Below, one piece after another: positions 33,587 through 38,361 of a DNA stretch of 38,361 nucleotides. Numbering within the stretch: the stretch's first letter is position 1; every line of letters begins with the position of its first letter. Below the pieces are notes generated by a model that worked only from the letters and a program-made list of their open reading frames with translations, did not search any database and was not told the DNA's origin. A program made the translations under genes and the position numbers. This stretch comes from a virus. The DNA is taken from positions 1 through 38,361 of IMG/VR virus record IMGVR_UViG_3300032053_009940; one strand, given 5' to 3'.

Positions 33587-33959
33587 TATTTTGTGATAAA
33601 TATGCTTCAAGAGCTTCTCTTGGGCTGTTCTTCCATAATTCTTTAGAAATAGTAAAAGCACCTTCCCAATCTGCAGGGCCATCAACTATAACATTTTGAT
33701 AACCATCGGAAGTAACGCACCAATGACCATCATCGTCATAAAGTAAACTTGGTGCATCTCCAAGTCTTGATAATTGTTCCATAATGAATTCAAATGGAAG
33801 AAATAATTGATATTTCTGTAACCAATTAGCTATTTCTATAGCTAAGTTGTCTATTTGTTCTATTTCTTCTGGAGTTGCTGTTTTGTTATTTTCTTTTTCT
33901 ATAAGACTATAACGAAATTTATCCATAACGGATATCTCTTCTTGAAAAGTATTTTCCAT
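33573..33959 (-). CDS. Hypothetical acidic protein
   Basis: 128 aa, strongly acidic, unrecognised. N-terminal helical part (MENTFQEEISVMDKFRYSL, EEIEQIDNLAIEIANWLQKY), then a stretch LGDAPSLLYDDDGHWCVTSDG and VDGPADWEGAFTI, ending EEALEAYLS-like with NNEED. It is the first gene after the terminator at 34004-34031, so a promoter should lie in 33960-34003; TATAATAC is present there but I see no paired -35/-33 element. Function unknown; a small regulatory or anti-host protein is possible (guess). Confidence 0.6.
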   Translation of the reverse strand: MENTFQEEISVMDKFRYSLIEKENNKTATPEEIEQIDNLAIEIANWLQKYQLFLPFEFIMEQLSRLGDAPSLLYDDDGHWCVTSDGYQNVIVDGPADWEGAFTISKELWKNSPREALEAYLSQNNEED

Positions 33960-34003
33960 ATGTTTTTGAGTATTATATGAAAACAGAGTATTAAGGTTTT
34001 GTT

Positions 34004-34031
34004 AAAAAGAAAAGGGCCTTTTGAGCCCTTT
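34004..34031 (-). terminator. Rho-independent terminator after the frameshifted gene
   Basis: On the minus strand a perfect 7-bp stem AAAGGGC / GCCCTTT with loop TCAAAAG is followed by TCTTTTT. It lies 27 nt after the stop at 34058 and ends the transcript that includes that gene. Strong by shape. Confidence 0.85.
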
Positions 34032-34057
34032 ATAAATCATAAAATTGATCGATTACA

Positions 34058-34517
34058 TTAGCGTATATTTTGTAAATGTTTTTCTAACATTATGAACACT
34101 TTTTCAGGATTTGTTACTTTATATTTATTTATCCAATCAATAGTAGAATTAAATATAGATATAGCATCTTTTTCTTTTTCGTTTATTCTAAGAACTTGAT
34201 CACGAATTTTTGGATTTTTTCCTATTACTATTTGCGGTAAATAAATACAATAATTTTCATAACTCTTATCATAATATACTATTACGCGAATTCCCCTAAC
34301 AGTTTTTTCTTCTTTATATGTGGGTTTATCCTCCTGTGGTGCGTCTTTCCCAGATAAAGCTTTTTTTTCTTTATAAACTTGTTGAAGTTGCTTTGCTTTT
34401 TCCCAATCTTCTTTATCAATAGCAGTATGTATAAGTTCACGAAGTTGATCTACATTTTTCTTTTTCAGATCTAGGTTGAAGATGTTTTATAGCTTCATTG
34501 ACTAATTTGGCTCTCAT
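34058..34517 (-). pseudogene. Frameshifted 152-aa gene with IKHLxPRSE N-terminus
   Basis: Frame 0 from ATG 34517 gives MRAKLVNEAIKHLQPRSEKE and stops at 34437. Removing one A from the run opposite 34455-34459 joins this to a long open frame: VDQLRELIHTAIDKEDWEKA, later VRGIRVIVYYDKSY and a C-terminal EKVFIMLEKHLQNIR ending at 34058. The second frame has no usable start of its own (a TAG precedes it), so the two parts belong to one gene. Product unknown: helical, then a beta segment. The indel may be a sequencing error, a mutation, or a programmed +1 shift; I see no classic +1 signal. A terminator follows. Confidence 0.65.
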
Positions 34518-34525
34518 GTTTTATT

Positions 34526-34849
34526 TTATATATCTGTCTTTTTATCTCTTAAGATATAATTTCCTTTATCATTTTTGATAAGATATTTTGTTAAGTGTCC
34601 CCACCTGGTAAATGCTCCTGACCAATAACCTCTATTAGGATTTCCTCCAACTCTATATTTCCAATTTCCTGTTCCATACGTTATAGTTTTTGTTGGTACA
34701 GTATTTGCATCATAACTTCCTTTACCATATGAATATTCATAAGCAAATCTTATAATGTCAGTATAACGCCTGCCCTTTGAACCAGCTTCGAAAATAAATT
34801 GAAGAATATCATCTGTCTTTTTTCCTCTTGATGTTAGTCTGTTTTTCAT
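34526..34849 (-). CDS. Hypothetical winged-helix-like small protein
   Basis: 107 aa, basic, unrecognised by name. KTDDILQFIFEAGSKGRRYTDIIRFAYE reads like the first helices of a winged-helix domain, then a Gly/Tyr-rich segment (GTGNWKYRVGGNPNRGYWSG) and FTRWGHLTKYLIKNDKGNYIL as a recognition helix with beta wing. A DNA-binding or packaging-related role is possible. It is the first gene after the nrdJ terminator, behind the TATATTTG element. Leader lacks a Shine-Dalgarno. Confidence 0.6.
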   Translation of the reverse strand: MKNRLTSRGKKTDDILQFIFEAGSKGRRYTDIIRFAYEYSYGKGSYDANTVPTKTITYGTGNWKYRVGGNPNRGYWSGAFTRWGHLTKYLIKNDKGNYILRDKKTDI

Positions 34850-34878
34850 GTTTTTCGTAGTTTAAGTTTATAATTACA

Positions 34879-34886
34879 GTACAAAT
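34879..34886 (-). promoter_or_regulatory. Possible Bacteroidota-type promoter (TATATTTG)
   Basis: On the minus strand TATATTTG matches the TAnnTTTG -7 element of Bacteroidota sigma-A promoters. It lies about 30 nt before the ATG at 34849 and right after the terminator of the upstream gene, where a promoter would be expected. The -33 TTTG is not clear (only TTT-rich DNA), so the call is weak. Confidence 0.4.
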
Positions 34887-34889
34887 ATA

Positions 34890-34922
34890 ATAAAAAACCC
34901 GAAACTAAAAAATTTCGGGTTA
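34890..34922 (-). terminator. Rho-independent terminator of the ribonucleotide reductase gene
   Basis: Minus strand: stem AACCCGAAA / TTTCGGGTT (9 bp, perfect; arms 34896-34904 and 34913-34921), loop TTTTTTAG, then TTTTTTA. It sits 9 nt after the nrdJ stop at 34931. Textbook intrinsic terminator. Confidence 0.92.
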
Positions 34923-34930
34923 CTTATTTT

Positions 34931-37336
34931 CTAACATTTTGAATATTCACATAAGTCACAATGAACACATCCTTCTTCTCTAATTAAATGACCATTTTCA
35001 CATTGTGGACACTTTTCATTTAAATTTTCAACTTCTATATATTTTGATAATATACGTCTACACACAGAACTAAATGATGTAATATTATCATCTACTTTTT
35101 TAGCTACATTACAAATATGATCTATAGGAGCGCCATGTCTTAGTAACATACTTAAAAATATTGTATGCGCTCTTTGTTCTACTGCTTCTGCTGCTAATTG
35201 AATATTATCAATTTCAAATTCACCATTGATAAATTTATAATGTCCACTTTTAACTTTTATAGTTTTTCCATGCGTATTTTTATCCATAGGGGGATTTTCA
35301 AAAGCAAATATCTCATAGGGCTTTGTAGTATCTTTCCAAAGCCCTACAATTACTGCATATTTTACTCCATTTGCTGTAGCAACATAATAATCGGCTTTAA
35401 GTTCTTTTGCTCTTTTTGGCGCATGATGTGGAGTAAATTCTTCTTCTTTTTTAGTATTACTTACTAATACACCCGATCTTGAACCTTCTCTATAAACAGT
35501 AAAGCCTTTACAACCAAGTTCCCATGCTTTCATATATAAATTTGCTACAGTATCTTTAGAAACATTTTCTTGTAAATTACAAGTTTTACTTATACTATGA
35601 CAAATAAATTTTTGTGCGATTGCTTGGATTTCAACAGTTTTCATATAATCTATATCATTTGCTGTTGCTTGAAAATATGGTGATAATGTTATATCTGTTT
35701 CTCCAGTTATATCCATCCATTTTTTTATTCCATGATGATAAACAATATATTCTTGCCATTTATCTCCATTTTGATCTATAAAATCTGGTTTTAATTGATC
35801 ATTTAGAATTTTTCTTCTTCTTTTATATTCTAACATTATAGCAGGTTCTATCCCAGATGTAGTTTGAGTCATCATACTTATAGATCCTACTGGAGCTGTA
35901 GTAGTATTAGCTATATTTCTTCTTCCGGTTAATTTATATTGCGTATATACTTCTTTATCTAATTTTAAAATACTATTTAAAAATGGGTGATCTTTTTCTA
36001 ATTCAAAATTAAAAATCGGAAATGCACCCCGTTCTTTAGCCATAAGAACAGATGATTTATATGAATTTTGCGCAAGAGATTTATATATTTTTTCTATAAT
36101 ATTAACAGATTCATCTGAACCGTATTTTAATAATAATGCTGCTACTGTATCGCCAATAGCAGTAACGCCTAATCCTGTTCGTCTTCCGTTAGTAGTAGAT
36201 GTTTTAATTTTATTCCATAGATTAATTTCTATTCTTTTTGTTTCAATATTTTCTGGATCTTTATTAATTTTTATTAATATTTTATTTATTTGTTCTAATT
36301 CTAAATCTACCAAATCATCCATTAATTGTTGTGCTATTATAGTATGTTTTGCGAATAATTTAAAATCAAAATACGCATTTTCTGTAAATGGATAAATAAC
36401 ATAACTCAAAGTATTAATTGTCAATAATCTACACGCGTCATACGCACTAAGCACGATTTCACCGCAAGGATTTGTACTTATAGATTCAAAACCAAAATCT
36501 TTATAAATATCAGATGGAGTATTTTTCAATGCAGTATCCCAAAATAACACACCAGGTTCTGCGTTTTCCCATGCATTAGAAATAATTAAATTCCATAGTT
36601 TTTTTGCATTAATTTCTTTAAACACTGTTGGATTTTTTTCTGGCCATTTTTGTATATATGGTGTGTTATTTTTAACGCAATTCATGAATTCATCTGTCAA
36701 TTTAATTGATAAATTTGCGCCAGTTACTTTATTTCTATCATTTTTTATTGTAATAAATGTTTCAATTTCTGGATGAGATATACTTATTGTTTGCATAAGT
36801 GCTCCCCTTCTTCCATTTTGGGCTACTTCTCTTGTTGTATTAGAAAATCTTTCCATAAAAATACCAATTCCTTCAGTAGTTTTAGCTGCATTACTAGTAT
36901 GCATACCTTTTGGTCTAATATTAGTTATATCAAATCCAACTCCGCCTCGTCTTTTCATTAATTGCGCCTGTTCTTGATCAGTTTTAAGAATACCACCATA
37001 TGAATCAGATGGCGATTCTATAACAAAACAATTAGATAAACTTTGTAACCTATATGGATTTCCAATACCTTCTATTGGAGAACCCTGTGGAATAATATAT
37101 TTAAAATTTTTAAACAAAATATAAATTTCATCTTCAGATAAAGAATTTGGATATTTTGTTTCTATTCTTGCAAATTCTTTTGCTAACCTTTTATGAGTAT
37201 CATTAGGAGTAAGTTCTTTATAATTTCCTGTATTATCTTGTAATGCATATTTAGACATCCAAACATCTGTTGCCATTACATCTCCATTAAAATATTCCAA
37301 TGTTGCATTTTTTACTTCTTCTAAGTTATATTCCAT
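34931..37336 (-). CDS. nrdJ: Class II (adenosylcobalamin-dependent) ribonucleotide reductase
   Basis: 801 aa, single-subunit reductase making deoxyribonucleotides. Residues match the Thermotoga NrdJ layout: Cys103 (LSNCFV) and Cys302 (SAYDAC) as the reducing pair, NPCGEI at 289-294 with Cys291 as the thiyl-radical site and Asn289/Glu293 beside it, the phosphate-site loop NTTTAPVGSISM near 477-488, GIEP, and KTCNLQ. The C-terminus has a four-Cys zinc-ribbon-like set (Cys776, 779, 790, 793) and the redox pair in CEYSKC (796, 801). No NrdB-like partner is next to it, as expected for class II. Own terminator downstream and structured leader upstream suggest its own transcription unit. Confidence 0.95.
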   Translation of the reverse strand: MEYNLEEVKNATLEYFNGDVMATDVWMSKYALQDNTGNYKELTPNDTHKRLAKEFARIETKYPNSLSEDEIYILFKNFKYIIPQGSPIEGIGNPYRLQSLSNCFVIESPSDSYGGILKTDQEQAQLMKRRGGVGFDITNIRPKGMHTSNAAKTTEGIGIFMERFSNTTREVAQNGRRGALMQTISISHPEIETFITIKNDRNKVTGANLSIKLTDEFMNCVKNNTPYIQKWPEKNPTVFKEINAKKLWNLIISNAWENAEPGVLFWDTALKNTPSDIYKDFGFESISTNPCGEIVLSAYDACRLLTINTLSYVIYPFTENAYFDFKLFAKHTIIAQQLMDDLVDLELEQINKILIKINKDPENIETKRIEINLWNKIKTSTTNGRRTGLGVTAIGDTVAALLLKYGSDESVNIIEKIYKSLAQNSYKSSVLMAKERGAFPIFNFELEKDHPFLNSILKLDKEVYTQYKLTGRRNIANTTTAPVGSISMMTQTTSGIEPAIMLEYKRRRKILNDQLKPDFIDQNGDKWQEYIVYHHGIKKWMDITGETDITLSPYFQATANDIDYMKTVEIQAIAQKFICHSISKTCNLQENVSKDTVANLYMKAWELGCKGFTVYREGSRSGVLVSNTKKEEEFTPHHAPKRAKELKADYYVATANGVKYAVIVGLWKDTTKPYEIFAFENPPMDKNTHGKTIKVKSGHYKFINGEFEIDNIQLAAEAVEQRAHTIFLSMLLRHGAPIDHICNVAKKVDDNITSFSSVCRRILSKYIEVENLNEKCPQCENGHLIREEGCVHCDLCEYSKC

Positions 37337-37371
37337 TAGAAATTATTATTTTAGTTTGCGTACATAAATAA

Positions 37372-37411
37372 CTTTAGGCCATCATATACGTTAAAATATA
37401 ATGGCCTAAAG
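37372..37411 (-). promoter_or_regulatory. Hairpin in the leader of nrdJ (attenuator or terminator)
   Basis: Perfect 11-bp inverted repeat CTTTAGGCCAT / ATGGCCTAAAG with an 18-nt AT-rich loop that can add four more pairs. It ends 35 nt before the nrdJ ATG. On the minus strand the T-run after it is short (TTATTT), so it may be a weak terminator for the endonuclease gene or a leader structure for nrdJ. No B12-box was seen, so it is not a recognisable cobalamin riboswitch. Confidence 0.6.
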
Positions 37412-37496
37412 GTCAAATTTTGAAGTTAATATTACTCATTTTAAATTAAATCTAAAGATCAATCGCGTTTATTTATATATTTATTTTAACAAATCA
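37412..37496 (-). other. Non-coding spacer upstream of nrdJ
   Basis: AT-rich spacer between the endonuclease tail and the leader hairpin. It contains TATAAATA (minus strand, 37470-37477), identical to the T4 late promoter core, but such 8-mers of A and T are expected often by chance in this DNA. Nothing else recognised. Confidence 0.3.
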
Positions 37497-37595
37497 TTAA
37501 CGATCAATATTTTTAATAAATTTGAGATTTCCTGAATCAAAACATCTTATATATCCCTTTTGGTGCATTATTTTTATGGCCGTTAAATTTTTATT
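37497..37595 (-). pseudogene. Cut-off C-terminal tail of the homing endonuclease gene
   Basis: After the TAA at 37596 the same reading frame stays open for 32 codons and ends at 37497. It reads NKNLTAIKIMHQKGYIRCF then DSGNLKFIKNIDR. The pattern G-Y/F-x-R/K-x-x-D-x-G-x-L-K-F is, to my knowledge, the usual C-terminal end of this phage endonuclease family, so the tail belongs to the gene at 37596 and has been separated by a nonsense codon. Readthrough is possible but not indicated. Confidence 0.6.
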
Positions 37596-38361
37596 TTATT
37601 CATTTGATATTTTATTTTTTCTAAAATTAAATCTATGTTTTCTTTTACCATCAACAATCCAATAATATCCAGGATCACATACTTTATCTAATGTAAAACC
37701 TAATTTTAAATATAAGCTTCCAATTGAGTAATCTCGTTTTGCATATGAAATAATCTGTAAGCATTTATTATTTTTTATAAAATAAGAAAAAAGCTTAGAT
37801 GCCCCACCTATAACATTTGTGTTTAATTTGGTACAAAATCGTTGTAATTCAAATATTTTTTCTTTATCTACAGATCCAAGTGATGTTCTTAGTTTTCCAA
37901 ATCCCATTACACTTTTTAAATCATTATTGAAAAATAAGCCATATTTAATAGATGAATTAATACTTCCTTGTAAATGATTATGATATAAAAAATCTCTGTA
38001 TTCATGCGATGTAATTTTTTTTATATTACATTTTCTAGCATATATTATTTCATTATTTTTTTTAAATTTATAAGAAATTATAGATTTAATTAATTCTAAT
38101 TTATTATAAAAATCATCTTCCCATATATGTATTAATTGAATTCCAATATCTTTACACAAATCAGTTTTTATTTTATGATAATTTTTATTTTTATAAATTT
38201 CTGAATGCCAATATATTCCATTTAGTTCAATAGCTATTTTTTCATTTGGAAAATAAAAATCTAATTCATATGGATAAATTATTTTTTTAGTGTTTTTTAT
38301 ATAATTTTTTATATCTAAATCGTTTAGAAGTTTTTCAAAATCAGTTTCTAATGATGTAAAA
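37596..38361 (-). CDS. Vsr-like homing endonuclease, N-terminus cut by window edge, C-terminus shortened
   Basis: The 254 visible residues start inside the gene. Near the visible N-terminus the nuclease core reads YPYELDFYFPNEKIAIELNG, then IYWHSE, and DIGIQLIHIWEDDF, the E..LD.Y.P...AIE.NG.YWHSE pattern of phage homing endonucleases related to Vsr/PD-(D/E)XK nucleases. The second half (KITSHEYRDFLYHNHLQG, VMGFGKLR, YIG-free, SIGSLYLKLGF) is the associated C-terminal domain and ends HRFNFRKNK. The stop TAA at 37596 comes before the family's usual tail, which follows in frame. Free-standing endonucleases beside nrd genes are common in T4-like phages. Confidence 0.78.
   Translation of the reverse strand, partial: FTSLETDFEKLLNDLDIKNYIKNTKKIIYPYELDFYFPNEKIAIELNGIYWHSEIYKNKNYHKIKTDLCKDIGIQLIHIWEDDFYNKLELIKSIISYKFKKNNEIIYARKCNIKKITSHEYRDFLYHNHLQGSINSSIKYGLFFNNDLKSVMGFGKLRTSLGSVDKEKIFELQRFCTKLNTNVIGGASKLFSYFIKNNKCLQIISYAKRDYSIGSLYLKLGFTLDKVCDPGYYWIVDGKRKHRFNFRKNKISNE

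Noticed and set aside
33587-33685. Longer 67-aa version of the 34-aa frame
   Set aside because: The added part lies wholly within the 33573-33959 gene; only the part from the ATG at 33586 has plausible gene-like coupling.
35198-35467. 89-aa plus-strand frame within nrdJ
   Set aside because: Antisense to conserved reductase sequence, Phe/Ile-rich as expected of reverse-strand reading; no promoter. The other plus-strand frames (for example 5050-5241, 7482-7682, 13622-13813, 15242-15490, 17015-17230, 24676-24921, 28967-29191, 36773-36961) are rejected for the same reason.
37470-37477. TATAAATA, the T4 late promoter core
   Set aside because: An all-A/T octamer is expected many times by chance in this DNA; no matching pattern before other genes.
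37337-37496. Cobalamin riboswitch upstream of nrdJ
   Set aside because: No B12-box-like GCCACTG and no multi-helix architecture; only one simple hairpin.
1-38361. CRISPR arrays, tRNA genes, insertion sequences, attachment sites
   Set aside because: Looked for on both strands: no spaced direct repeats, no T-arm GTTCRANNC in a cloverleaf context, no transposase, and no flanking inverted repeats.

Overview
The window is AT-rich, and every gene I can support lies on the minus strand, so transcription runs from high to low coordinates. It looks like a stretch of a large tailed-phage genome (T4-like myovirus, possibly jumbo). The evidence is a homolog of T4 DNA alpha-glucosyltransferase (29820-31235), a short protein with major-capsid (gp23-type) motifs (28927-29820), a phage-type homing endonuclease beside a ribonucleotide reductase, a PGDYG-type small phage protein, and tight packing with many 4-nt ATGA start/stop overlaps. 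Start codons lack Shine-Dalgarno sequences and have A-rich leaders. One intergenic region carries TATATTTG, which fits the Bacteroidota TAnnTTTG promoter element, and a DUF4254-type protein is present. I therefore infer a Bacteroidota (perhaps flavobacterial) host, with moderate to low confidence. No tRNA, rRNA or CRISPR array was recognised.

Right part (about 28.6-38.4 kb) is phage core and accessory DNA: an N-terminally cut endonuclease gene with an in-frame stop before its conserved tail; a class II (adenosylcobalamin) ribonucleotide reductase with a strong terminator; several small unknown proteins, two of them apparently frameshifted in A homopolymers; a HAD phosphatase-kinase fusion; a HIGH-type cytidylyltransferase; the DNA glucosyltransferase homolog; and the capsid-like protein.

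Left part (1 to about 28.6 kb) is one almost gapless glycan-biosynthesis island. It holds two DegT-type sugar aminotransferases, an acyl carrier protein with an SGNH hydrolase, several FkbM-type methyltransferases (one recent tandem duplication), a TylC3-type C-methyltransferase, an SDR, a GT10 fucosyltransferase-like enzyme, GT25, GT2-like and GT4-like enzymes, four copies of a 'GQPR' glycosyltransferase-like family, three paralogous cobalamin-binding radical SAM enzymes (one fused to a second radical SAM/SPASM module), and a sub-cluster with a cupin/nucleotidyltransferase/kinase triple fusion, a GatZ/KbaZ-like TIM barrel, a shikimate-dehydrogenase-like protein and a HAD phosphatase.

Working model (inference): the sub-cluster makes and activates an unusual sugar; aminotransferases, methyltransferases, ACP and GNAT decorate it; the transferases assemble it on a virion protein, the DNA or the host surface. 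The phage appears strongly tied to cobalamin, with three B12-binding radical SAM enzymes plus an AdoCbl-dependent reductase in 38 kb.
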